64,000 bases of DNA, from positions 562,880 through 626,879 of the forward strand of contig JALVSY010000007.1 of NCBI GenBank assembly GCA_027036135.1, in the 5' to 3' direction. Shown here one piece after another: positions 50,985 through 59,015 of the stretch. The notes under the pieces were generated by a model. The model was given only the letters and a program-made list of their open reading frames with translations. It did no database searches and was not told the DNA's origin. The position numbers and the translations under genes were made by a program. This DNA comes from Pyrodictiaceae archaeon. Its GTDB lineage: Archaea > Thermoproteota > Thermoprotei_A > Sulfolobales > Pyrodictiaceae. The stretch's first letter is position 1. The number at the start of each line of letters is the position of its first letter.

Positions 50985-51225
50985 CCTCCAGCTCCTCCCT
51001 TGTATAATGTCTCTCGATACCCCTCTTGGCTAGCTCCTCTAGGAACTCCCACTTGGATAGCCCAGCAAGGCGACGGGCCTGACCAAGACTAAGTACTCCC
51101 CGAGCATAGAGAGCTATCGCTAGCTCTATCCTGGCAACCCTCTCGAACTCCTCTTCTGGGACACGAGCACCCTCAACAATATCCCTTGGGACGCGTATCA
51201 CAACAAACTTGCTCTTTGATGACAC
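50944..51225 (-). CDS. UPF0175-family antitoxin
   Basis: 93 residues: VVIRVPRDIVEGARVPEEEF followed by ARIELAIALYARGVLSLGQA and RRLAGLSKWEFLEELAKRGI is the UPF0175 pattern, a helix-turn-helix protein commonly encoded with DUF3368 toxins. It overlaps the toxin gene by 41 bp. Confidence 0.85.
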   Translation of the reverse strand: MSSKSKFVVIRVPRDIVEGARVPEEEFERVARIELAIALYARGVLSLGQARRLAGLSKWEFLEELAKRGIERHYTREELEDDIAFAEEQDSSV

Positions 51226-51586
51226 CCGGATACCCTATTTGCTAGAACAATCATAATGAATTATAAGTCTTTAAGGAATCAGTATCTTCTAACAGCGTGC
51301 CGAAGAACGCTGCCTAGGCAAGCTGAGGACGGAATATCATCCCTTAAAAGCTCATGTATTTAGCAATGCCGCATTATACTATACCGTAAAGACGTGGAGA
51401 TACGGGGAGACTAGCGAGCTTTAGCATACTCAATAGCAGGCATTAGATAATCAGACTCATCACTATGTTTCGGTCCGTATCCTACCCTAAAGCGTCTGCT
51501 TCTAAGTCTAGGGTCTTCGGGCTGAATGGAGCTTATGGGTCTTCAAGACCCCTTACGCATTTTCTTAATACCTGGCCCTCATTATT
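51226..51586. other. Gap without recognisable gene
   Basis: About 360 bp of AT-rich sequence between the UPF0175 antitoxin and a PIN remnant. TATA-like elements near 51255-51270 fit the antitoxin promoter. I see no reading frame with family features, repeat or RNA structure I can support. Confidence 0.4.
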
Positions 51587-51715
51587 CTAACGTTTACTAA
51601 TCAGTATCGCTACATGCTTGGTTGTTGCTATGCAGTATGCGTCGTCTGCTCTACAGCCAGTAAGCAAGGCTACCTCTGCCGCCTTATCGTGGACGAGTTC
51701 CTCGTCTATATACAT
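51587..51715 (-). pseudogene. PIN-domain C-terminal remnant
   Basis: ATG 51715 to TAG 51587-51589 encodes 42 residues: DKAAEVALLTGCRADDAYCI and ATTKHVAILISKR. The D-D-A-Y-x-I-A-T pattern and the following I-L-I-S are the end of a PIN toxin, and a final N-D is replaced by a stop. The N-terminal part is missing. Confidence 0.55.
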
Positions 51716-51748
51716 TGATGTGCCTAAGCACTATTTTTAGCAGTATAT

Positions 51749-52489
51749 CTAGATTGTTAGTATTGATAAATCGTTTGGCACTATTATTCCCCGCCCTTGT
51801 GTCTTTTTTGCCTCGTTTATGCTCTGTATTGTTAGGTGTACTAGGGCTAGTAGCGCGTCCCTCCTCATATGCGTCTTGTAGCTTGTTGCCTGGGTGACTG
51901 TTTGGTGCCCTGTCCCTCTCGCTACTTCCTCCATCCCGGTGGGCATTGTGGCCTCTGTTATCATTAGATCTATCTCTCTGGCTAGTTCCTGATAGGCAGT
52001 GGTTAGCCTCGTGTCTGATGTGTAGAGGAGTCTTGCCCCGTTTTTCTCCTCTACTATGGCTCCGTAGCAGGGAATGCTGTGGCTAGATGTGGTTATCCTG
52101 AGCACTGTGTCTCCGAGTCTTAGTTCTTCGTGGAGCCTGGCGGCTATGATGCTTATTCTTGGCTGGGCGCTGCGTGGCATCAGTCGTAGTGCTATGTCTT
52201 TCGCGCTCTCTACTAGGGGCTCTGGGATCACTATGCCTGGGGGATTGGTGTTCTCTGCGGCTGCGTAGACTGTTAGCTCGAATAGCCCCGACCAGTGATC
52301 GAGGTGAAGATGGGACAGGTAGACATAGTCTATGTCGTGGACGCTGTAGCCTGCCTCGTAGAGGCGCTGGCCGCACCCTGGCCCACAGTCTAGCAAGACC
52401 CTGGTATCGCTGGTCTCGATGAGTATGCTGTTCTCTGCCCTGCCCGGAGGCGCGCCAGCACCCCCTGTGCCGAGGAACACGATGCGCAA
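51749..52489 (-). CDS. Metallo-beta-lactamase-fold hydrolase, RNase Z-like
   Basis: 246 residues: MRIVFLGTGGAGAPPGRAEN start, LSHLHLDHWSGLFEL (H-x-H-x-D-H), SSHSIPCYG, LLYTSDTRLT (bridging Asp) and a final His in LLALVHLT. The layout is that of RNase Z/arylsulfatase-like MBL proteins, but the long exosite arm of tRNase Z is not visible, so the substrate is open. Located at the right edge of the TA island. Confidence 0.82.
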   Translation of the reverse strand: MRIVFLGTGGAGAPPGRAENSILIETSDTRVLLDCGPGCGQRLYEAGYSVHDIDYVYLSHLHLDHWSGLFELTVYAAAENTNPPGIVIPEPLVESAKDIALRLMPRSAQPRISIIAARLHEELRLGDTVLRITTSSHSIPCYGAIVEEKNGARLLYTSDTRLTTAYQELAREIDLMITEATMPTGMEEVARGTGHQTVTQATSYKTHMRRDALLALVHLTIQSINEAKKTQGRGIIVPNDLSILTI

Positions 52490-52545
52490 AGAAGGAGCAC
52501 CCGCTAGGAATGTTCTAAGCGTGACTTGTAGCCTCGGCTAGGTAT

Positions 52546-52896
52546 TTATTGTTGCTCTTGTAGCGTTGTTGCTTCTCTTAGCTCGTTTAGGTAGCTAATT
52601 GTCTCCTTTACCCCCTTGTCTGTCGGCTCTATTACTAGTCGTGGGCCTAGTGGTGTGAACCTGTATCGTTGCCTGATGTACCCGTGCTCTTCTAGGCGTT
52701 GGAGGTGTGACCAGAGGTTACCCGGGGTCATTTCGAGGGCTTTTTGTAGCGCGGTGAAGTCTAGGCCTCCCCTGGCTACTAGGAGCAGCATTATTGCTAG
52801 CCTAGCTGGGGCTGCGAGTACGTGGCCTCGTAGCCTTAGTAGCTTCTTTGCCTTCTCCTCTGCACTGGTCAAGAGGGACCTAGCTCCACGTGCCAA
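52546..52896 (-). CDS. Winged-helix transcriptional regulator
   Basis: 116 residues: LAAPARLAIMLLLVARGGLD followed by FTALQKALEMTPGNLWSHLQ and RLEEHGYIRQRYRF is a winged helix of the ArsR/PadR-like group (DUF7342/PF13601-like). It lies 27 bp after the membrane protein gene on the same strand, an arrangement common for regulator-membrane sensor pairs in archaea. Confidence 0.82.
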   Translation of the reverse strand: MARGARSLLTSAEEKAKKLLRLRGHVLAAPARLAIMLLLVARGGLDFTALQKALEMTPGNLWSHLQRLEEHGYIRQRYRFTPLGPRLVIEPTDKGVKETISYLNELREATTLQEQQ

Positions 52897-52923
52897 TATA
52901 GAGCCTTATTGCTACGGGGTGCC

Positions 52924-53553
52924 CTAGGCTAGTTTCTTGAGGGCTTGGTAGACGTAGGCGAGGGCTGTGGCTGTGTAGGCCAGCATTATGAGTACGGCTG
53001 CGTATCCCCAGCCCGCGAGGAGCGCTAGCGGCGACCCGGCTAGCAGTAGTAGTGCCGATATCATGGGCGGGTTCGCTGCCTCCTCGCCATAGCACTTCTC
53101 CATCAACGCGTTGCCCAGGTTACCGGCCCCGAGCGCGACTAGCACCGAGAAGGATGCTGCGTAGCCTCCGCCGCGGCCAGCGAGGTCTGCGAGCACCCAG
53201 GCAGCGTACATCACTAGGGGGAAGGAGGCCCACGCGACTAGTGAGAACTTGTTGCACTTCCTCCTAGTAGTTCTCTCTCCGAGCCTTGCCTCGAGCTGGG
53301 CTAGGTAGCTCCTAGCATACCTATTGGTAGCGTAGATAACGAGTATAGCTGCTATAACCCAGTAAGTGATACTGGTAACTGCTTGGCCTCCACTGCTCAG
53401 CCCCCGGTACCACGGAGTCATGGCGATGAGTAGGAAGAGGTTAATCGCTACACCGTATGATAGATAAATTATTGCGCCGTAGAGCTTGTACCCCGTGTAG
53501 AGCTTCTCTAGGAGCTTCTCGAGCGTAGCCACTAGTTCTCTTTGCCCAGCCAC
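52924..53553 (-). CDS. Membrane protein linked to winged-helix regulator
   Basis: 209 residues with about five to six membrane segments (for example AIIYLSYGVAINLFLLIAMT, YWVIAAILVIYATNRYARSY, LALLAGWGYAAVLIMLAYTA). The family is unknown to me. Being the first gene of the unit with the regulator, it may sense or transport the signal. Confidence 0.6.
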   Translation of the reverse strand: MAGQRELVATLEKLLEKLYTGYKLYGAIIYLSYGVAINLFLLIAMTPWYRGLSSGGQAVTSITYWVIAAILVIYATNRYARSYLAQLEARLGERTTRRKCNKFSLVAWASFPLVMYAAWVLADLAGRGGGYAASFSVLVALGAGNLGNALMEKCYGEEAANPPMISALLLLAGSPLALLAGWGYAAVLIMLAYTATALAYVYQALKKLA

Positions 53554-53748
53554 TGTTCCTCCACGCTCCCTGGGGTATTCTGGCGCGTTCCGGGGCTAAG
53601 CCTTGTCTAGGGGCTTTGCACGACAGAGTACTTGTGAGAGGACTAAGCCGTGCCTACTTACTAGGGTAACGTTTTTATACCATGCCAGGGAGCACTTGGT
53701 TCACAGCCGAAGAGACCCTTATGTATAGAGCTTTGTGGAGGGGGACCG

Positions 53749-54609
53749 CTTGGATTCGCATGGCTACTAGATAGCGAGACATGTCTACAATGCCTCTTTG
53801 GTAGCAGGGAGAAGCTCGGACTAGGCCACGAAAAGATACAGGAAATCCTGGCAAAGTATCGTGGCTCTCGTACCCGCGTCTTCGTTGAGACGTACCGCGT
53901 TCTACGAGTAGATGGTATGGATCCGCTGCGTAGTGCTAAGCAGAAGCTAAATAACCAAGCACTAGGCGCCCTAGAGGAACTAGCCCCTAGGATCCTGGAG
54001 GAGCAAGACTTCCTCAACGTTCTCGGGGCAGCTGCTCTAGCTAATAGCGTGGATATATGGTTGCCGGGTAGGAGCGAGACCGGGCTAGTCCTAGAGGGCA
54101 GGGTCAGGTTCGTCAATGCTGAGAGGGCTAGGAGGATACTAGGCAATGCGGGCCTCGTTGCCTATCTCTTGGATAATTCCGGGGAAGCCGTGGTAGATAT
54201 TGTGGCTGCCCTGAGGCTAGCCATGGAGGGGAAGGAGGTAGTCCTTGTCGCTCGGGGAGAACCCTACGAGCTCGACGTGACGGCTGAGGAGGCTCAGAGG
54301 CTCCTAGTAGAGGTTGCAAGGAGGCTCCGGATGAGCACCAAGAGGGTAAGGGTAGTGAGCACGGGGAGTGCTTACCCCGGGTTCGCCACGGGCCTTGTCT
54401 CCAGCAGGGTAGCATACCTATTGGTTGACGCGGATGCTGTCGTGTCAAAGGGTATTGCTAACTACGAGGCACTAGTGGAGTACTGTAGCACAGTCCCCGA
54501 GAAAACAATTGTGGCTCTGCGGGCGAAGTGCGCCCCGATAGCACGCATACTTGGAGCCGAGAGAGATGAGGCGGTTGTAGCTGCTGGGTATAGGTGCATG
54601 AGGCCATGA
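53749..54609 (+). CDS. DUF89 metal-dependent phosphatase (ARMT1-like), start unclear
   Basis: DUF89 proteins are metal-dependent phosphatases thought to repair or remove damaged sugar phosphates. Family signs: CLQCLFGSREKLGL (N-terminal C-x-x-C), YLLDNSGEAVVDIV (metal Asp/Asn), VSTGSAYPGF, ADAVVSKGIANYEAL and ALRAKCAPIAR. The first in-frame ATG (53917) would remove the C-x-x-C. A strong Shine-Dalgarno (GGAGGGGG, 53737-53744) precedes TTG 53750, which is one base out of frame. So there is either a frameshift at the very start or an unusual start codon. The end overlaps serA by 4 bp. Confidence 0.78.
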   Translation, partial: LGFAWLLDSETCLQCLFGSREKLGLGHEKIQEILAKYRGSRTRVFVETYRVLRVDGMDPLRSAKQKLNNQALGALEELAPRILEEQDFLNVLGAAALANSVDIWLPGRSETGLVLEGRVRFVNAERARRILGNAGLVAYLLDNSGEAVVDIVAALRLAMEGKEVVLVARGEPYELDVTAEEAQRLLVEVARRLRMSTKRVRVVSTGSAYPGFATGLVSSRVAYLLVDADAVVSKGIANYEALVEYCSTVPEKTIVALRAKCAPIARILGAERDEAVVAAGYRCMRP

Positions 54610-55601
54610 AGCCCCGCATCCTGGTAACGGATAGCCTCCACCGGGTCTTCTGGGAGGCACTAGGCGGCTGCGCTGATATCGAGCAGAGAAGGGGCCTAGG
54701 CAAAGAGGAGCTAGTGAAACTAGTACCGGGCTACGATGTCCTCGTGGTGAGGAGCCGTACGAGAGTTGACCGCGACGTACTGGCTGCTGGTAGGCAGGGC
54801 AGGCTACGCCTCGTGGTACGAGCAGGCGTCGGCCTAGACAACATAGACCTGGAGGCAGCCAAGCAATACGAGATAGAGGTTGCCAACACCCCGACTGCTT
54901 CTAGCCAGAGCGTAGCAGAGCTAGCAATAGGGCTAATGATAGCAGCTGCAAGGGGCATCGCGTGGCTCAACCACCGAGCAAGACAAGGGGCTTGGAGCAA
55001 GGAGAGAGGCCTAGAGCTCTACGGCAAGACCCTGCTCGTCGTGGGGTTCGGTAGGATTGGTAGAAGGGTAGCAATGCTCGCCAAGGCCCTCGGGCTCATA
55101 GTAAAAGCATACGACGTGATAGACATAACGAGTGCTGCGAGGAACCTCGGCGTAGAGCCAGTCAAGGATCTCTGCGAGGCGCTTGGAGAAGCAGACCTTG
55201 TCTCCATACACGTGCCGCTAACCAAGCACACCTACCACCTATTCAGCGACAAGCTACTCGGCTGCCTCAAGCCAGGAGCAATACTAGTCAACACATCAAG
55301 AGGCGCAGTAGTTGACCCCGAGGCTCTCCTAAGAGCCCTCGAGACCGGCAGAGTATACGCTGCTGGGCTCGATGTCCTGGAGCACGAGCCGCCAATTACT
55401 GATGCTGAGAGGAAGCTATTGGAGCACCCCAGGGTAGTGATAACACCACACATAGGCGCCTCAACCGAGGAGGCACAGTACCGGGTAGCAGTACTAGCAG
55501 CAGCTAAGATAGCTGAGAAGCTGGGACTAGTGTGCCCAGAGACCCGCAGCATAGTAGCCAGGGTGTGCAAGGAGCTAGACTCAATGGGCCTAGGCTGCTA
55601 A
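54606..55601 (+). CDS. serA: D-3-phosphoglycerate dehydrogenase
   Basis: First enzyme of serine synthesis. 331 residues from ATG 54606: VVRAGVGLDNIDLEAA, Rossmann loop VVGFGRIGRRVAMLAKALG, VSIHVPLTKHTYHLF, NTSRGAVVDPEAL (catalytic Arg), GLDVLEHEPP (Glu) and TPHIGASTEEAQ (His). It lacks a C-terminal ACT domain, so serine feedback through ACT is not expected. It starts with ATGA overlap on the DUF89 gene and is followed by a class V aminotransferase, forming a probable serine operon. Confidence 0.92.
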   Translation: MKPRILVTDSLHRVFWEALGGCADIEQRRGLGKEELVKLVPGYDVLVVRSRTRVDRDVLAAGRQGRLRLVVRAGVGLDNIDLEAAKQYEIEVANTPTASSQSVAELAIGLMIAAARGIAWLNHRARQGAWSKERGLELYGKTLLVVGFGRIGRRVAMLAKALGLIVKAYDVIDITSAARNLGVEPVKDLCEALGEADLVSIHVPLTKHTYHLFSDKLLGCLKPGAILVNTSRGAVVDPEALLRALETGRVYAAGLDVLEHEPPITDAERKLLEHPRVVITPHIGASTEEAQYRVAVLAAAKIAEKLGLVCPETRSIVARVCKELDSMGLGC

Positions 55602-55636
55602 GAACCGAGAACAGAGACAAAGGGGATGAACAGGCC

Positions 55637-56725
55637 GTGGTCCTCCTTACTCCCGGACCAGTTGAGGTCGCTGAGAGAGTTCGCAGAGCAGCTGCACGGG
55701 AAATGATTAGTCACAGGGGCCCAGAGTTCCGAGAACTACTCGAGGAAACGACAACACTGCTAGCAAGACTAGGCGACGCAGACGAGGCTCTCCTCCTCGC
55801 TGGCTCCGGGACAACAGCCGTTGATGCGATGACGTGGAGCCTGGTGCCCCGGGGCACGCGGGTCCTAGCCCTCGTCTGGGGCGAGTTCGGTGAACGCTTC
55901 GCCCAGTCAGCGATGCTGCGAGGAGCAGATGTCGAGGCCAAGGAGTACAGATGGGGAGAAGCACCCGGCCCAGAGGAGGTAGCAGCACTGCTAGAGGAGG
56001 ACAACTACGAGTACGTCCTCCTAGTCCACAACGAGACCAGTACCGGGCTAGCCTATAGAGACGTAGAGGAGATAGCCAGGACCGCTAAGAGGCATGGAGC
56101 CAAGCTACTAGTCGACAGTGTCTCCGGGTTCCCCGTGGAGGAGCTAAGCCTAGGCAACGGAGTATACGCCGTGGCAACCGCTAGTCACAAGGCGTTAGCA
56201 GCGCCACCTGGTGTAGCAATAGTGCTGCTGAGCCACGAAGCAGTGGAGGAGCTGGAGCAGAGGGGGAAGCAGAGCAAGGACGTCCCACCAGTCCTCGACC
56301 TTGCCAGGTATCATTGGTTCCTAGAGAGTCGCCGCGAAACACCATTCACCCCACCAGTCCCAACCATCTATGCCCTAAGAGAGACTCTCCTAGCGATAAC
56401 CGAGAAAGGGGTTGAGGAGCTGAGAAGGGAGCATATGGAACGCGCCAAAGTACTCTACGAGGAGCTACCGCGCAGCGGCTACAAGCCCCTAGTTAGGAAC
56501 AAGAGCTACAGGAGCAACACGGTGACCGCCTTCAGGGTACCGGGCTGCCTAGACGCAGTAATAATCAAGAAGGAGCTAGGCCGCAGAGGCTACACTATAG
56601 CCACGGGGATGGGCGAGCTAAAGAAGAGAGTCATACGCATAGGAGTAATGGGTGACATCGGTAAAAGAGACGTGGAGAACGCGGCAACGATACTAAGCAA
56701 CCTGGCAGAGAAGTGCAAGGACTAA
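55637..56725 (+). CDS. Class V PLP aminotransferase (serine-glyoxylate/phosphoserine type)
   Basis: 362 residues from GTG 55637. VLLTPGPVEVAERVRRAAAR, ISHRGPEFRELLEET, LLAGSGTTAVDAMTWSL, LVDSVSGFPVEEL (PLP-binding Asp) and TASHKALAAPPG with the Schiff-base Lys near residue 184. By position after serA it probably forms phosphoserine or serine, or else links glyoxylate and alanine; family similarity alone cannot decide. It starts 36 bp after serA. Confidence 0.88.
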   Translation: MVLLTPGPVEVAERVRRAAAREMISHRGPEFRELLEETTTLLARLGDADEALLLAGSGTTAVDAMTWSLVPRGTRVLALVWGEFGERFAQSAMLRGADVEAKEYRWGEAPGPEEVAALLEEDNYEYVLLVHNETSTGLAYRDVEEIARTAKRHGAKLLVDSVSGFPVEELSLGNGVYAVATASHKALAAPPGVAIVLLSHEAVEELEQRGKQSKDVPPVLDLARYHWFLESRRETPFTPPVPTIYALRETLLAITEKGVEELRREHMERAKVLYEELPRSGYKPLVRNKSYRSNTVTAFRVPGCLDAVIIKKELGRRGYTIATGMGELKKRVIRIGVMGDIGKRDVENAATILSNLAEKCKD

Positions 56726-56741
56726 GGGGCAGGGAGGCCCC

Positions 56742-57176
56742 CTAGTACGAGCGGAGCACTATCATCGTATAGGTTCCCTGGACACCGTCTATGGAGCGTA
56801 TATAGTCAATGATGTTGTTTATGTCCTGGGATGATCGAGCCCTCGCAATAACAAGTATATCGTACTCCCCAGTAACCTCGTACACCTTCTCAACCATCTT
56901 GTTCTGCATAATCTTCCTAGAGACCTCTGGTGTCTGCACTGGTGGCCTAGTCTTCACAAGTATCAATGCCACAACTTCGCCGGGGACATCATAGTCGATA
57001 GTGAACTTCTTTATAACCCCGAGCTTCCTCAGCTTCATAATCCTCTTACGCACAGCCGACTCAGATATACCGAGCTGGGCAGCCAGCGCTGCGTACGACT
57101 CTCTAGCATTCTGGCGCAATAACTCAAGGAGCTTATAGTCCTTCTGATCAAGCTTGTCCCCTACATCCCTCGGCAC
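56742..57176 (-). CDS. Lrp/AsnC-family transcriptional regulator
   Basis: 144 residues: helix-turn-helix ARESYAALAAQLGISESAVR and KRIMKLRKLGVIKKFTIDYD, then the RAM domain ALILVKTRPPVQTPEVSRKI, VYEVTGEYDILVIARARSSQ and SIDGVQGTYTMIVL. It converges on the serine operon, and may regulate amino-acid genes such as that operon or lys. TATA-like CTTATATTG lies near 57203-57215 on the minus strand. Confidence 0.92.
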   Translation of the reverse strand: MPRDVGDKLDQKDYKLLELLRQNARESYAALAAQLGISESAVRKRIMKLRKLGVIKKFTIDYDVPGEVVALILVKTRPPVQTPEVSRKIMQNKMVEKVYEVTGEYDILVIARARSSQDINNIIDYIRSIDGVQGTYTMIVLRSY

Positions 57177-57272
57177 TCTTGAACCCCTAGCGTTCTACAA
57201 TAAGAACACAATATAAGCTTATATGAAGAGGTAGCTATAAGAGGACGCCTAAATAATTAAGTAGTAGCAAAA

Positions 57273-57294
57273 GCCCGTGCTTCTACGGGGGCTA
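57273..57294. terminator. Hairpin at the end of the oppF remnant
   Basis: GCCCGT (57273-57278), loop GCTTCT, ACGGG (57285-57289). It lies just after the stop of the leftward oppF remnant. No strong T-run, so terminator function is only possible. Confidence 0.3.
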
Positions 57295-57299
57295 GGTCT

Positions 57300-57905
57300 C
57301 TATCGGCCTGGTTTCTCGTAGCTTAGTGAGTGGTAGCAGGCTACGTAGTGGCCCGGTGCTACTTCTCTGAGCCCTGGTTCCCTTGTCCTGCACTCTTGTG
57401 TCGCGAAGGGGCATCTGGGGTGCAGTCTACACCCGCTTGGTATCCTTGAGGGGTCTGGTACTTCTCCCCGTAGCTCTACCTGTATTGGCGGCTTCTTCCC
57501 GGATATGCGGGGTATCGCTGTCAATAGGGCGGCTGTGTAGGGGTGCCGGGGCTGCTTCATTATCTCGTTGGCTGGGCCTAGCTCGATTATCTTGCCTAGG
57601 TACATTACTGCTACGCGGTCTGCTACGAGCTTCGCTGTCGCTAAGTCATGTGTTATGAAGAGCATTGAGCTCCCTAGCTTGTCCTTGTAGTCCTTGAGCA
57701 GCTTCAGTATACCTGCCTTGACCGATACGTCTAGGCTAGAGGTCGGCTCATCCGCGACGATGAAGTCTGGCCCGAGGAGCATCGCTCTAATAATTGCTGC
57801 TCTTTGTAGCTGGCCACCGCTTAGCTGGTGAGGGTAGCGCCTAGCAAGGTTCCTTGGCGAGCCAACGCTCTCTAATAGCTCCCGACTCTCGTCCTTGCTA
57901 CGCAA
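57300..57905 (-). pseudogene. Oligopeptide ABC ATPase (OppF-like), N-terminal half deleted
   Basis: The frame is open from 57300 to 58124, but only the part below about 57905 is homologous: ESRELLESVGSPRNLARRYP, QLSGGQLQRAAIIRAML, FIVADEPTSSLDVSV, LFITHDLATAKLVAD and the OppF-type end CRLHPRCPFATQECRTREPG. Walker A and the Q-loop are missing, and the 75 residues before ESRELL are the antisense of a binding-protein gene. The ATPase cannot bind ATP and is dead. Confidence 0.85.
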
Positions 57906-57912
57906 GAGCCAG

Positions 57913-58239
57913 ATAATGTTAGTCCTTCTAGGATGACATCCAGACTGCATAAACCCAGAGGACTTCCTAGTTCCTCCACAGCGGGGCCAACAAGAGGACT
58001 GGCAGCGGTTACAACAGCCCAGAGGTAGACAAACTACTAGATGAGGCAGTACAGCTAACCAATAGGCAGCAGAGAGGAAAGCTCTACGAGAAGGTACAAG
58101 AGATACTCGCAGAGGACGTACCAATAATACCGCTGCTACAGGGCAAGCTCTTCATAGCGACACAGAAGAACGTGCACGGCGTAAAAGTAGCCCAACAATG
58201 TTGCTACCGTACTACACGCTATATAAGACAACGAGCTAA
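57913..58239 (+). pseudogene. Peptide-binding protein (SBP family 5) C-terminal remnant
   Basis: Reading in three frames: IMLVLLG, TGA (57934-57936) where Trp is expected, HPDCINPEDFLV; then from 57971 FLHSGANKRTGSGYNSPEVD, KLLDEAVQLTNRQQRGKLYE, DVPIIPLLQGKLFI; then from 58198 MLLPYYTLYKTTS and stop at 58237-58239. This is the end of an ABC solute-binding protein with one stop and two frameshifts. It abuts the oppF remnant head to head, as if the divergent starts of both genes had been deleted together. Confidence 0.78.
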
Positions 58240-58267
58240 TAGCTCAGCATAAACCCCCATATCGGTA

Positions 58268-58852
58268 TCACCGTGTTTTTTGCTTGGTCAATAGCTTCTC
58301 GTATTTCTTGAGGGCCTCCTTGACGTTCTCTATGACTTCTTCTTCGCTGGGCTCGTCGCTTTCCTCGCCGCTAGTGCTCTCCACGTAGCGCCTATAGGAG
58401 TGAATATAGGTCTCCATGTAGTAGTCTACGAAGCCTCTTAGCCTCTCTAGGTGAGCCTTTGCATTCTCGTTGAGCATGCCGCACCGCTTGTACATGGTCT
58501 CGAGCTCCGCTACGGTGCTAGAGAACGTCATTGCTAATCCCCTTAGATCGTTTATTACGTCCCGTAGCCTGAGCCTACAATTGAGGTAAGCGGCCTCGAC
58601 GCGGAAGTAGTACCATCGCTTATCCCATACCTCTCTATGAGTAGAGGGATCACCGTACATGGTCTCTAGCTCGTGGTAGCGGTACCCTTTCTTCACGAGC
58701 TCGCGTAGAGCCTGCTCAAGGCTGGTCTCGCGCTTCTCCGCGTAGCGGCGTAGCTGCTCGTACTCATCGCCCAGCATTGTTTGGAGGAGGCTCTCTAGCT
58801 CTTTCCGGGACAATTGTTTCTTGCCGCGTCTACCGCCTAGGCCTCTGAACAA
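58268..58852 (-). CDS. Helical protein of unknown function
   Basis: 194 residues, predicted almost all helix with coiled-coil potential: basic start (GGRRGKKQLSRKELESLL), EQLRRYAEKRETSLEQALRE, KAHLERLRGFVDYYMETYIH and acidic then basic end (SEEEVIENVKEALKKYEKLL). No family recognised, no signal or TM. It overlaps no functional gene and is divergent from the MFS gene. Confidence 0.55.
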   Translation of the reverse strand: MFRGLGGRRGKKQLSRKELESLLQTMLGDEYEQLRRYAEKRETSLEQALRELVKKGYRYHELETMYGDPSTHREVWDKRWYYFRVEAAYLNCRLRLRDVINDLRGLAMTFSSTVAELETMYKRCGMLNENAKAHLERLRGFVDYYMETYIHSYRRYVESTSGEESDEPSEEEVIENVKEALKKYEKLLTKQKTR

Positions 58853-59015
58853 CTATGCCCCCATAGTGCTCGTTGCTTATACCTCTGCGAGGAAATACGG
58901 CTTGCCCCAGTCACCGGTCAGCCCGTATCATGCCCTGGGCGGAGGCGACGACCAGCCGCTACACCAGGGGGTACCATTTTATGTCCCAGGTGTGTTTGTA
59001 GCCCGCACCCCTCGT

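Noticed and set aside
46800-51750. A complete provirus or integrated plasmid
   Set aside because: There is a tRNA remnant and many TA genes, but no integrase, replication or capsid gene inside the interval; only an island remnant is supported.
58821-59015. N-terminal extension of the MFS gene
   Set aside because: It precedes the likely TATA box and has no membrane or family features; ATG 59016 is preferred.
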